DNA from: Candidatus Altimarinota bacterium
GTDB taxonomy: Bacteria > Patescibacteriota > Gracilibacteria > UBA1369 > LOWO2-01-FULL-3
Length of the DNA: 33,461 nt
Direction: 5' to 3'
Assembly: GCA_016763975.1 (NCBI GenBank)
Contig: JAESSS010000083.1
Span: 1-33,461, forward strand
A program made the translations under genes and the position numbers. This document shows, in pieces, positions 18,505-26,656 of this stretch (position 1 is its first letter; every line of letters starts with the position of its first letter). Under the pieces are notes generated by a model, which was given only the letters and a program-made list of their open reading frames with translations, was not told the DNA's origin and did no database searches.

Positions 18505-19476
18505 ATGAACAACCTCTTTCTCTTTTACGGTGAAAACACTTTTGCAAGTTCCGAGAAACTAAACACTTGGAAAAAAGCCTTTATACAAAAATATGGCGAA
18601 GAAGGTTTAGAGGAGATAGAAGGAAAAAAACTTATTATAAAAAATTTCATCACAGACGCCGAATCCCTACCTTTTCTCTCTGAGAAAAGAATGTTAATCG
18701 TAAAAGATTATTTAAAAAAAGGAAAAACCGACGATCAAAAAATACTCGCAGCAAACTTAGAAAAAATACCAGAAAGCACTGTCATCATCTTTCAGGAATC
18801 AGAAAGTCCAGACAAACGACTAAGCCTCTACAAAAAATTAAAGAAAATAGCCAAAACTGAAGAATTCAAAACTCTCACAACATCCCAATTAAACAAATGG
18901 ATTCTCGACAGATCACAAACCCTAGGCCTAAACATGTCATTTTCCGCAGCCAGCTACCTATCTGAACACTGCGGCAGCGACCTCTGGACCATCAAAAATG
19001 AAATCCAAAAACTAGAGTCCTACGCAAATGGCCGCACCATTACCGCACAAATGATCAACGAAATCACCACACCATCACTACACAGCTCAATATTTAAACT
19101 AACTGACTCTATTGCCGCAAAAAAAGCCAAAGGAGCTATCCAAACCCTCACCATTCTCAATGAAAGCGGCGAAGACCTGATCCGCAGCTTTTACATGATA
19201 GTGCGCCATTTCCGCATTCTAATTCAAATCAAAGAATTATCCCAACAAGGAGAAAGTCGCAGTTCAATGCAGAAAAAACTAAAACAACACCCTTTCGTAA
19301 TCCAAAAAAGTGCATCCCAATGCCAAAACTTTAGCCAAGAAAAACTGACACAAATATACGCAAATCTCCTCATAATCGACACCAAAACCAAAACAGGCCA
19401 AATCCAAATCTCCAGCGTAGACAACAGAGCCCTACAATTAGAAGTGGAAAAGCTAATTTTGCAATGCTGCAGCTGA
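18505..19476 (+). CDS. holA: DNA polymerase III delta subunit HolA
   Basis: Clamp-loader subunit that opens the sliding clamp. At 323 residues it is of normal length. It begins with the characteristic LFLFYGENTFASSEKLNTW. An AAA-like fold follows without Walker catalytic residues, as expected for delta, with FLSEKRMLIVKDY and STVIIFQESESPDKR. The C-terminal collar domain includes SAASYLSEHCGSDLWTIKNE and RSFYMIVRHFRILIQIKEL. It starts 16 bp after the giant exported protein gene on the same strand. Read-through from the strong upstream promoter is possible, as no terminator is seen. The link with the surface-protein genes is probably only positional. Confidence 0.9.
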   Translation: MNNLFLFYGENTFASSEKLNTWKKAFIQKYGEEGLEEIEGKKLIIKNFITDAESLPFLSEKRMLIVKDYLKKGKTDDQKILAANLEKIPESTVIIFQESESPDKRLSLYKKLKKIAKTEEFKTLTTSQLNKWILDRSQTLGLNMSFSAASYLSEHCGSDLWTIKNEIQKLESYANGRTITAQMINEITTPSLHSSIFKLTDSIAAKKAKGAIQTLTILNESGEDLIRSFYMIVRHFRILIQIKELSQQGESRSSMQKKLKQHPFVIQKSASQCQNFSQEKLTQIYANLLIIDTKTKTGQIQISSVDNRALQLEVEKLILQCCS

Positions 19477-19494
19477 TTTGCAAAGTCAAAAAAA

Positions 19495-19522
19495 TTGCCA
19501 ACAAGGAGACATTTGATAAACT
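19495..19522 (+). promoter_or_regulatory. Promoter of the TrmB-like regulator gene
   Basis: TTGCCA (19495-19500), a 16-bp spacer and TAAACT (19517-19522) with a TGA extension at 19514-19516. The ATG at 19548 lies 25 bases after the hexamer, matching the short-leader class seen at several other genes here. A TTG in frame at 19530, seven bases after the hexamer, is an alternative leaderless start. Confidence 0.5.
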
Positions 19523-19547
19523 TAAAGTGTTGAAATTTTCTACAACT

Positions 19548-20420
19548 ATGCAAAACAACCTTACAAAAATCCTTACAAACATCGGCTTAAGTGAAAAAGA
19601 AGCCCGTGTCTATCTCTCCTGTATTGAAAAAGGAACAGCACCCGTATCCGAAGTTGCCAAAGGAGCCGCAATCAACCGCGTCACCTGTTATGACATTCTA
19701 GAAAAGTTAAAGAAAAAAGGACTGGTAAGCTATTTCACCAAACAAAAAATCAAATATTTCACAGCCACAAGTCCAGAAACACTTGTCGATGAATACGAAA
19801 AACGCAGCAACGACCTTCGTGCCAGCCTACCGCAATTCAAACGCCTTACAGGTGAAACAAATCATCCCCGCATCCGCTATTTCGAGGGAATAGAAGGTAT
19901 CAAAGCAATTTACGCAGACACTCTCACCAGCAAAAGTGACATCCTTAATTTTTCCAATTCACACGAAATTCGTCACATGTGGCCAGAATACGACAAAGAA
20001 TATGTAGAAAAACGTGCCAAAAAGAAAATCTACCTCCGCGGTATCTCCCCAAAAGATGCTGAAGGTGAAATCGTAAAAGCCGAAAACAAAATATACTTCC
20101 GTGAAATCCGCCTGATCGACCGCGACCAATTCGATTTCAGCAACGAAATAAACATCTACGATGACAAAGTCGCCATCATCTCATTTAAAGACGAACTAAT
20201 CGGCATGATCATCGAAAGTCCCGAAATCGCCAACAGCCAACGCGCTATCTTCAACATGTGCTGGCAACTCACCGACCTACTCGGCAAAGGCGACATCAAA
20301 GGCAAAATGATGGAACCTCTCAACCCAACCGAAATCAAAACAACCATCCTCCGAGAAAAAGGCGAACTCGAAATCCCTCCAGAACCAGAAATAAAAGACT
20401 CAAACCTGTCCATGTTCTAA
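19548..20420 (+). CDS. TrmB-family transcriptional regulator
   Basis: A 290-residue protein with an N-terminal winged-helix domain of the TrmB family (about residues 1-75: ILTNIGLSEKEARVYLSCIE, then INRVTCYDILEKLKKKGLV as recognition region) and a linker helix. A C-terminal regulatory domain (about 100-255) begins IRYFEGIEGIKAIYADTL, as in many TrmB-like regulators. Archaeal TrmB proteins sense sugars; no ligand can be named here. I chose ATG 19548 because the HTH homology begins there. An in-frame upstream extension into the holA end would add 28 unrelated residues. Its stop overlaps the convergent gatA stop by 4 bp. Confidence 0.8.
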   Translation: MQNNLTKILTNIGLSEKEARVYLSCIEKGTAPVSEVAKGAAINRVTCYDILEKLKKKGLVSYFTKQKIKYFTATSPETLVDEYEKRSNDLRASLPQFKRLTGETNHPRIRYFEGIEGIKAIYADTLTSKSDILNFSNSHEIRHMWPEYDKEYVEKRAKKKIYLRGISPKDAEGEIVKAENKIYFREIRLIDRDQFDFSNEINIYDDKVAIISFKDELIGMIIESPEIANSQRAIFNMCWQLTDLLGKGDIKGKMMEPLNPTEIKTTILREKGELEIPPEPEIKDSNLSMF

Positions 20421-21844
20421 GCCCCCAGCACTCCAGCCAACTGCAAACACCTCCCCTCTTCAAACTGAGGAGTAATTATTTGTAATCCAATCGGCAAACC
20501 TCCACTAGAAAGCCCAGCTGGACATGCCAAGGCAGCCAAACCAGCAGCTGAAGACGGAATCGTCAAAGCATCAGCCATATACTCTTTCATTGGATCATCT
20601 CCAAACTCCCCTATCTTCCAAGCCGTAAATGGTGAAACTGGCGCAATCAAAGCATCAACTTCTTCAAAAACCCTTTTGAAATCATTAATAATCAAAGTCC
20701 TCACTTTTTGAGCCTTTTTGTAATAAGCATCATAATAACCGGCCGAAAGCACATAAGTCCCCACCATTATTCTTCTCTTAACCTCGTCACCAAATCCCCT
20801 TCCCCTAGCCTCATAATAATATTCAACCAAATCCTCAACCTTATCAGGCTTCGCACCATAACGAACTCCATCAAAACGTTCTAAATTAGCAGAAAGCTCA
20901 GCTGGCATCGTCACATAATAAACCGCCACAGCATACTTGGTAGTAGGCAATTCAACTTCTACAATCTCACATCCGGCCTTTTCCAACTTCAAAACCTCAG
21001 CACGCACAATATCCGCAGTTTCTTTTTCTACACCTTTGCCAAAATATTCCTTGGGCAAACCAATTTTCATTCCCTTCACATCTTTGCCAATAAAACTCAT
21101 ATAATCCGGCACCGCCACATCTGGCATTGTTGAATCTCTCAAATCCTTACCGGCCATCGCCTGCAAAACATATGCAATGTCTTCGGGGCTTCGACCAAAA
21201 GAGCCGATAGTATCCCACGAAGAAGCCATCGAAGTCACTCCTGAACGACTAACACGACCATATGTCACCTTCATGCCATAAACCCCACAAAAACTCGCAG
21301 GCTGGCGTATAGAACCTCCAGTGTCAGTTCCTAATGAATAAGTACACATCCCCGCAGCTAATGCCGCAGCGGAACCACCGGAAGAACCTCCCGCAACCCT
21401 CTCCATATCAAAAGGATTCTTGGTCACACCAAAACAAGAATGTTCAGTAGACGCTCCACAAGCAAATTCATCTAAATTAGATTTACCAATCATCACCATA
21501 TCCTCAGCACGCAACCTTTCAATCGCAGTTGCATCATAAGGTGGCACAAAATCTTTCAAAATTGGTGAAGCACAAGTCGACTTCACCCCTTTAGTATTAA
21601 ACAAATCTTTTACCGCACATGGAATACCTGCCAAAGGAGCAATGTCATCACCTTGAGCAATTTTATTGTCCACCTTTTTTGCCTGCTCTCTGGCACTTTC
21701 ATCACAAACGGTAATCATCGAATTCAATTCACCATCCTTTTCTTTTACAGCCCCCAAACAAGAATCCAACAATTCTTCCGCAGAAAAATCCTTAGATTTC
21801 AATCCTTGATGCGCCTCTCTTATATTTAATTCGTTTAAATTCAT
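20417..21844 (-). CDS. gatA: Aspartyl/glutamyl-tRNA amidotransferase subunit A
   Basis: Glutaminase subunit of GatCAB, supplying ammonia to convert Glu-tRNA(Gln) or Asp-tRNA(Asn) to the amide form. At 475 residues it is full length. The amidase-signature triad is visible: K79 (CAVKDLFNTKG), S154 in GGSSGGSAAALAAG and nucleophile S178 in GTDTGGSIRQPASFCGVYG. Its ATG overlaps the gatC stop by 4 bp (ATGA), giving a gatC-gatA unit. gatB is not in this window. The 3' end overlaps the convergent TrmB-like gene at CTAA. Confidence 0.96.
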   Translation of the reverse strand: MNLNELNIREAHQGLKSKDFSAEELLDSCLGAVKEKDGELNSMITVCDESAREQAKKVDNKIAQGDDIAPLAGIPCAVKDLFNTKGVKSTCASPILKDFVPPYDATAIERLRAEDMVMIGKSNLDEFACGASTEHSCFGVTKNPFDMERVAGGSSGGSAAALAAGMCTYSLGTDTGGSIRQPASFCGVYGMKVTYGRVSRSGVTSMASSWDTIGSFGRSPEDIAYVLQAMAGKDLRDSTMPDVAVPDYMSFIGKDVKGMKIGLPKEYFGKGVEKETADIVRAEVLKLEKAGCEIVEVELPTTKYAVAVYYVTMPAELSANLERFDGVRYGAKPDKVEDLVEYYYEARGRGFGDEVKRRIMVGTYVLSAGYYDAYYKKAQKVRTLIINDFKRVFEEVDALIAPVSPFTAWKIGEFGDDPMKEYMADALTIPSSAAGLAALACPAGLSSGGLPIGLQIITPQFEEGRCLQLAGVLGA

Positions 21845-22131
21845 TTAATAGCAGGTAAAACACGTATTTGATTTGAATCCACAGGCAATTCAGAGCAAGC
21901 CAAAAGCTCCTCAGGACTAGACTGAGACTTAACAACTTCATCTTTGTCACAAACATTCTCCAATCCAGTCACTTGATTGGTGCCTTCTACTTCACTGACA
22001 TCACATTCATTTAATATATCCATATAATCCAAAACAACTGAAAGCCGTTTTGCAAACTTCGAAACGTCCTCATCACTTAGCGCAATTCGCGCTAACTTGG
22101 CTATATGTCGTACATCTTCCTCGCTAAGCAT
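21841..22131 (-). CDS. gatC: Aspartyl/glutamyl-tRNA amidotransferase subunit C
   Basis: Small subunit (96 residues, family-typical) that wraps between GatA and GatB. It shows the characteristic start LSEEDVRHIAKLARIALSDEDV, then VVLDYMDILNECDVSEVEG and the C-terminal LPVDSNQIRVLPAIK. It is translationally coupled to gatA by a 4-bp overlap. A TTGCAA-17-TAGACT promoter places +1 on the ATG. That promoter interlocks with the divergent promoter of the small membrane protein. Confidence 0.93.
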   Translation of the reverse strand: MLSEEDVRHIAKLARIALSDEDVSKFAKRLSVVLDYMDILNECDVSEVEGTNQVTGLENVCDKDEVVKSQSSPEELLACSELPVDSNQIRVLPAIK

Positions 22132-22137
22132 GACGCA

Positions 22138-22166
22138 AGTCTACAAAAAGGTTTTTGAAATTGCAA
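22138..22166 (-). promoter_or_regulatory. Promoter of gatCA with leaderless spacing
   Basis: Minus-strand TTGCAA (22166-22161), a 17-bp spacer and TAGACT (22143-22138) are followed by six bases and then the gatC ATG at 22131. It occupies the same DNA as the divergent promoter at 22155-22182. Confidence 0.58.
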
Positions 22167-22182
22167 GCAAGCCCACTATAAT
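22155..22182 (+). promoter_or_regulatory. Promoter of the small membrane protein/RibL-like pair, leaderless spacing
   Basis: TTGAAA (22155-22160), a 16-bp spacer and a perfect TATAAT (22177-22182) are followed by seven bases and then the ATG at 22190. No leader long enough for a Shine-Dalgarno can exist. Confidence 0.65.
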
Positions 22183-22189
22183 CAAATAA

Positions 22190-22495
22190 ATGAACACCAC
22201 ACTCGACAACATCAAAAAAGTCTCATTAGTCTTCTTTATCGTCACTGGACTGATACATTTCAGTGCAAACATCCTCTTATCAAACACACTTTTCCTCGAA
22301 GAAGCCTCAGTTATAAGCAAAATAACCGACATTCCATTTTTGCTCACAGGACTAATTTATGGGCTCAGTAGTTTGAGAATTGCTTTTACCGACACCGAGA
22401 AATCACACAAAAAACTAGACATTTTTCTTTTTTCAACGATAATAGTAGCCCTTCTCATTTTAATCATAGTTAATATTTTTATTCCCGACCTTTAA
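22190..22495 (+). CDS. Small three-helix membrane protein, unknown function
   Basis: A 101-residue protein with three hydrophobic segments: about 11-30 (VSLVFFIVTGLIHFSANILL), 45-66 (ITDIPFLLTGLIYGLSSLRI) and 77-98 (IFLFSTIIVALLILIIVNIF). I recognise no family or catalytic motif. Its TAA stop is directly followed by the ATG of the RibL-like gene with no base between, so the two are translated from one message. The gene has its own TATAAT promoter seven bases before the ATG. That it is real is supported by the promoter, the exact junction and the hydrophobic pattern; a role with the nucleotidyltransferase is only a guess. Confidence 0.75.
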   Translation: MNTTLDNIKKVSLVFFIVTGLIHFSANILLSNTLFLEEASVISKITDIPFLLTGLIYGLSSLRIAFTDTEKSHKKLDIFLFSTIIVALLILIIVNIFIPDL

Positions 22496-22945
22496 ATGAA
22501 ATTTTCAGAGAAAAAAAAGTTAGTAATGGTATTTGGCACTTTCGACTATCTGCACGCTGGACACGAAGACCTTTTCAAACAAGCTCGTGAACTCGGACAT
22601 GAACTAATTGCCATTATTGGTCGTGGCAAAACAGTTAAAACAATTAAAGGAGATTTTCCCGACCACAATGAAAAAGAACGCCTCAAAAACCTCAAAGAAA
22701 CGAATTGGGCAGACAAAATCGTACTTGGAAACGACAAAGACAAAATGAAAGTAATCAAAATATATCGCCCCGACGTTATTGCACTCGGTTACGACCAGTT
22801 TGTATTCACCTACGGCATAAAAAAACTACTGATCGAACTAAAAATGGATACCGAAGTAATAAGACTGACTCCCTACAGCCCAAATCTATACAAATCTTCC
22901 ATTATCAAAGAGTCTCTGAAAAAAGCTAAACAACTTGCACAGTAA
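22496..22945 (+). CDS. RibL-like FAD synthetase (FMN adenylyltransferase), archaeal type
   Basis: A 149-residue cytidylyltransferase-like nucleotidyltransferase. GTFDYLHAGH (14-23) supplies the HxGH nucleotide-binding motif. IAIIGRGKTVKTIKGDFP and the signature RPDVIALGYDQ follow, with YKSSIIKESL near the C-terminus. The GYDQ motif and overall layout resemble archaeal RibL, which makes FAD from FMN, more than glycerol-3-phosphate cytidylyltransferase (TagD). Both belong to the same superfamily, so substrate is not proven. A standalone riboflavin kinase at 5772-6119 supplies the complementary half-reaction and supports the FAD role. Stop and start abut the upstream membrane protein gene. Confidence 0.75.
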   Translation: MKFSEKKKLVMVFGTFDYLHAGHEDLFKQARELGHELIAIIGRGKTVKTIKGDFPDHNEKERLKNLKETNWADKIVLGNDKDKMKVIKIYRPDVIALGYDQFVFTYGIKKLLIELKMDTEVIRLTPYSPNLYKSSIIKESLKKAKQLAQ

Positions 22946-22955
22946 ACGCTATACT
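22927..22955 (+). promoter_or_regulatory. Promoter of ftsX-recO with leaderless spacing
   Basis: TAAACA (22927-22932), a 17-bp spacer and TATACT (22950-22955) are followed by seven bases and then the GTG start of ftsX at 22963. The -35 matches 4 of 6 consensus bases and lies inside the upstream gene. Confidence 0.45.
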
Positions 22956-22962
22956 AACTCGC

Positions 22963-23871
22963 GTGAACTCATCCCTATTAATAAAAAGAGCATTTAAGCT
23001 TGGATTCCAAAATATTTGGCGTAACAAATTACTTTCTATCGCCACAATATTCGTCATTGGAATCATTATTTTCATATTCAATGTAGTATTAGCAATCAAC
23101 TTCATCTCCCAAGAAGCTTTAATCGACTTAAATAAAAAAATAGACGTAGTTGTTTACCTAAAAGAAAGCGCAACCACAAGCCAACAACAATCACTCATAA
23201 AGGATCTTGAAAATTTAGAAGAAACTGAAGCAGTGAAATTCACTTCAAAAGAAGACGCACTAAGGGACATGAAAAACAAACACCCAAATATCTCAAACGT
23301 CTTCGAAAAATATCGTCTCGGCAATCCCCTTCCCTCCAGCATCAACATCATTACCAAAAGCGCCAGCGATCACGTCAAACTCGAAACATTTTTACAACAA
23401 GACAAATACATTCAATTTCTCTCAAACATAAAGACAAACACCAGCAACACAAACAATCCAATTATATCCTCCGTCTCAAAAAACCTAGTCAAACTCTCAA
23501 ATTTTGCTGACAAAATAACTTTCTGGATCATCATCACCTTCATAATCGGCAGCATCCTAATCATCATCAACGCCCTACAAATAACAATTTTTACCCGAAA
23601 AAAAGAAATCCAAATAATGAAACTCGTTGGAGCATCACACTGGTTCATCCGACTACCATTTATGATTGAAGCAATCGTTTACGGCATCCTCTCCATAATT
23701 CTCAGCGCGATAATGCTCAAAATAGTCATCGCTAATATCGACATTTCAGGCACAAACCTCCAAGATTACTTCTCTTCACTAGCCTTCACAAAAGTCTTCC
23801 TTTACGAACTAGTAGCAACCGTAATAATTGCCACACTTTCTTCTATAATTGCAGTTCACAAGCAATTATGA
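22963..23871 (+). CDS. ftsX: Cell-division protein FtsX
   Basis: ABC-transporter-like membrane partner of FtsE, which transmits ATP hydrolysis to peptidoglycan hydrolases during division. At 302 residues it has the expected plan. The N-terminal cytoplasmic tail has the typical FQNIWRNKLLS. Transmembrane segment 1 is about residues 25-49. An extracellular domain (about 50-180) contains IDVVVYLKESATTSQQ and TSKEDALRDMKNKHP. Three further segments are near 186-211, 228-255 and 278-299, with KKEIQIMKLVGAS between the second and third. The start is GTG. ftsE, its usual upstream neighbour, is not adjacent. The stop overlaps the recO ATG by 4 bp. Confidence 0.92.
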   Translation: MNSSLLIKRAFKLGFQNIWRNKLLSIATIFVIGIIIFIFNVVLAINFISQEALIDLNKKIDVVVYLKESATTSQQQSLIKDLENLEETEAVKFTSKEDALRDMKNKHPNISNVFEKYRLGNPLPSSINIITKSASDHVKLETFLQQDKYIQFLSNIKTNTSNTNNPIISSVSKNLVKLSNFADKITFWIIITFIIGSILIIINALQITIFTRKKEIQIMKLVGASHWFIRLPFMIEAIVYGILSIILSAIMLKIVIANIDISGTNLQDYFSSLAFTKVFLYELVATVIIATLSSIIAVHKQL

Positions 23872-24497
23872 AAAATCTAAGTACAAAAGCAATTATCCTC
23901 GGCCACAAAAATATCGGAGAAAATGACAAATTCATTTTTTTGTATACAGAAGAATTCGGCAAATTAAGAGTCGTCGCCAAAGGCGCTCGCAAAATAACCA
24001 GCAAATTCACAGGCCACCTAGAAACACTCAACATTTGCAATATCTCCCTATACTTCGGCCCAAAAACAACCATCCTCCGAGAAACAGAAACAATAAGATG
24101 CTCGCTCCGCTCGCATCAAAACCTCGAAAAAATAAAGTCAGCCCTACAAATCGCAGAAATAACAGAACAAGTTCTTTTTGAAAGACAATCACTACAAAAC
24201 CTCTTAGCACTATTAGAACATAGTATTATTCAGCTCGAATCAAGCGACAAACCCGGACTAATCTCAATCGCTTACCTCATCAAACTTCTAGACCTAATGG
24301 GAATCCTCCCCGACCTCAGCCAAACAAAAACTTCCCTCAAAGAAAAATACCAAAAATTCTTCCAATACGTACAAACCCACCCATTAGCAGAACTCACAAA
24401 CATCGCACTAAGCCCCACAGAAGAGAAAGATCTGAAATTCATCCTACAAGGCATCATCGAAAAAGAAACAGAGCACAAAGTAAGCAGCTTCTTTTAA
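23868..24497 (+). CDS. recO: DNA repair protein RecO
   Basis: Recombination mediator that helps load RecA on SSB-coated DNA. The 209-residue protein begins with the RecO OB-fold (STKAIILGHKNIGENDKFIFLYTEEFGKL in pieces, then VVAKGARKITSKFTGHLE). A helical domain follows, with LKLLDLMGILP-like text (LIKLLDLMGILPDL). It is somewhat shorter than the usual 230-250 residues and lacks the four-cysteine zinc site present in some members; only two scattered cysteines are seen. It overlaps ftsX by 4 bp. Its stop codon shares TTAA (24494-24497) with the convergent rel gene. Confidence 0.88.
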   Translation: MKNLSTKAIILGHKNIGENDKFIFLYTEEFGKLRVVAKGARKITSKFTGHLETLNICNISLYFGPKTTILRETETIRCSLRSHQNLEKIKSALQIAEITEQVLFERQSLQNLLALLEHSIIQLESSDKPGLISIAYLIKLLDLMGILPDLSQTKTSLKEKYQKFFQYVQTHPLAELTNIALSPTEEKDLKFILQGIIEKETEHKVSSFF

Positions 24498-26650
24498 AGC
24501 ACACGACTAACCTGCAAAACTCCCGGAACTTCTTCCAACTTATCCAAAAGCAAATCAAACTGATCCAGATTTTCTAAATCCAAAACAAAACAATAATTAT
24601 GAACCCGACCACTGGTTTGTTTAGTAGAAACATCCACCACATAAATACCCACATTAGACATAATCGAAGTCACATCCCGCATCAAATCAAGACGCAAAAG
24701 TACCTTAATCAAAATCTTCACACGATATTTATACTGAACCTGCCCATCATCTAAACCAGACCAAGAAGCACTAACTTTCCTTTCCAAACCCAATGCTTCC
24801 AAAACTGCACACTTAGAAGCATGGATAGTAACTGAATTCCCCCTAGTGACATAAGCCATGATGTCCTCAGCAAAATGCGGCTGACAACATTTTGCAATTT
24901 TCACAGGCAAACCATCTTCACCACCAACCAAAATTTCTTCCTCAAACAAATCGTTACCCTTAACAAACTTTGTCTCTTCTTCAATCTCATCAATTACTTT
25001 GCGTACAATCACATCTTCATAAGGAAAGACCTTACGAACAACATCTGAAGCCAATTTTGAGCCCTGACCAACCTCCACAATCAAACTTTCCCTCAAAGCC
25101 ACCGTCAATTTTTTGCCAACAAATTTCTTCAAAATAGAATAATTCTGATCTAAATGAGCATGCCCCAACCTCGCCAATTGAGCATTCATTAATCGACGAC
25201 CTTCCTTTAAATGATGATCACGATTAAGTCGACTAAAATAAGCTTTAATTTTTGATTTAGCCTGAGAAGTAACAACAGTAGAAAGCCATTTCAACTTTGG
25301 CTCAGCATCTTTTTTTGTAACAATCTCCACAACATCTCCATTATTTAACTCATAATCCAAAGCAACAATCTCTCCATCAACCTTGGCCATCACACAACGA
25401 TTTCCCACATCAGTATGAACCAAATAAGCAAAATCTATCGGCGTCGCACCAACAGACAAATCCTTCACTTCTCCCCTAGGAGTCAAAACAAAAATCCTAT
25501 CAGAAAACACACCTGTAGAAGCTAATCCCAACAACTCACCCCCAGCAGCCAAATCATCTCTAATTCTTTCCAAACCTCTAAGCCAATCTATCTGAGACTT
25601 CAAACTCCCCTTCACAGTCTTATAAAGCCAATGAGAAGCAATCCCGTATTCCGCTTCGCTATGCATCGCATCACTACGTATCTGAATCTCCACAGGCTGA
25701 TCCCTATCCTTTGGCGCCAAACCAAGCACAACCGTATGCAGAGAACGATATCCATTCGGTTTTGGCACAGCAATATAATCCTTAAATCGTCTGGAAATAG
25801 GCTTCCACTCACCATGAATCATGCCCAAAACTCCATAAAGATGATCCACTATTTCATGTTCAGATTCATCATACTGCGCCGGTAAAATAACTCTCATCGC
25901 AAAAATATCATAAAGCTCCTCAACCGCATCAACTCCTTTTTTCTTTAACTTTTTATTAATACTAGAAACACTTTTTAAACGTCCCAAAACTCTCACATCT
26001 GCATAACCACGTGCCTTCAAAAAATCTTCTAATTCATGTGTAATCAAAGAAATCACAACTTTTCTACTATCTCCAAATTGAGAAAGTTGATCCACAATTG
26101 CTTCATAACTCCTAGTATCCACAAACTTAAAAGCCAAATCCTCTAAACGCGTTTTGATCCTATACACACCCAAACGAGAGGAAATTGGCACATACAAATC
26201 TAAAGTTTCTTTGGCAAACAAAACTCTCTCTCCAGCATCTTCAATAATATCCAAAAGATGATTCATCTTGTAAAGCCTCACCGCCAAACCAATCAAAATA
26301 ACCCTAATATCCTTAGCCATAGCCATAAACAATTTCCTCAAAACTTCCAACTGATTAGATTTGTCATTTTTGGCATACTTAAAAGACAACAACCTCTTCA
26401 CATTCTGCAAAATCGTAAAAACATGCATACCAAAATTATCCTTCACTTCTTTGTCACTAATTCCCCCTTCAACATAAATAGGCTCCAAAAGTGCAGCCAA
26501 AATCATATTATCATCCGGTTTCAAGGGCAAAATAATCTCTAAAATTTCTAAGGCATAAGGAAATTTGGCAAAGTCTAAAACCCTCCTGACCTTTTCCTGA
26601 TCAATACCTTCGTTATAAGAAACTATTTTTGCCATCACCTGATCAACCAT
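24494..26650 (-). CDS. Rel/SpoT-family (p)ppGpp synthetase with degenerate HD domain
   Basis: Long RelA/SpoT homologue (718 residues). The N-terminal hydrolase domain has lost its metal ligands: the usual LLHD is LLEP (54-57), the expected ED pair is absent, and the LADRLHNM motif reads LAVRLYKM (122-129). The synthetase domain looks intact, with RFKDYIAVPKPNGYRSLHT (288-306), EIQIRS with catalytic-type E321, and AEYGIASHWLYK. RFKD is the RxKD form found in bifunctional Rel enzymes. A TGS domain (RIFVLTPRGEVKDLSVGATP), a cysteine-containing zinc-finger-like region (AKCCQPHFAEDIMAYVTRGN) and a C-terminal ACT domain follow. The protein probably makes but does not degrade (p)ppGpp. It has its own TATAAT six bases before the ATG. 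Confidence 0.9.
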   Translation of the reverse strand: MVDQVMAKIVSYNEGIDQEKVRRVLDFAKFPYALEILEIILPLKPDDNMILAALLEPIYVEGGISDKEVKDNFGMHVFTILQNVKRLLSFKYAKNDKSNQLEVLRKLFMAMAKDIRVILIGLAVRLYKMNHLLDIIEDAGERVLFAKETLDLYVPISSRLGVYRIKTRLEDLAFKFVDTRSYEAIVDQLSQFGDSRKVVISLITHELEDFLKARGYADVRVLGRLKSVSSINKKLKKKGVDAVEELYDIFAMRVILPAQYDESEHEIVDHLYGVLGMIHGEWKPISRRFKDYIAVPKPNGYRSLHTVVLGLAPKDRDQPVEIQIRSDAMHSEAEYGIASHWLYKTVKGSLKSQIDWLRGLERIRDDLAAGGELLGLASTGVFSDRIFVLTPRGEVKDLSVGATPIDFAYLVHTDVGNRCVMAKVDGEIVALDYELNNGDVVEIVTKKDAEPKLKWLSTVVTSQAKSKIKAYFSRLNRDHHLKEGRRLMNAQLARLGHAHLDQNYSILKKFVGKKLTVALRESLIVEVGQGSKLASDVVRKVFPYEDVIVRKVIDEIEEETKFVKGNDLFEEEILVGGEDGLPVKIAKCCQPHFAEDIMAYVTRGNSVTIHASKCAVLEALGLERKVSASWSGLDDGQVQYKYRVKILIKVLLRLDLMRDVTSIMSNVGIYVVDVSTKQTSGRVHNYCFVLDLENLDQFDLLLDKLEEVPGVLQVSRVL

Positions 26651-26656
26651 GGCAAA

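Noticed and set aside
19503-19508. AAGGAG as Shine-Dalgarno of the TrmB-like gene
   Set aside because: It lies 39 bases before the ATG with no suitable in-frame start at normal distance.
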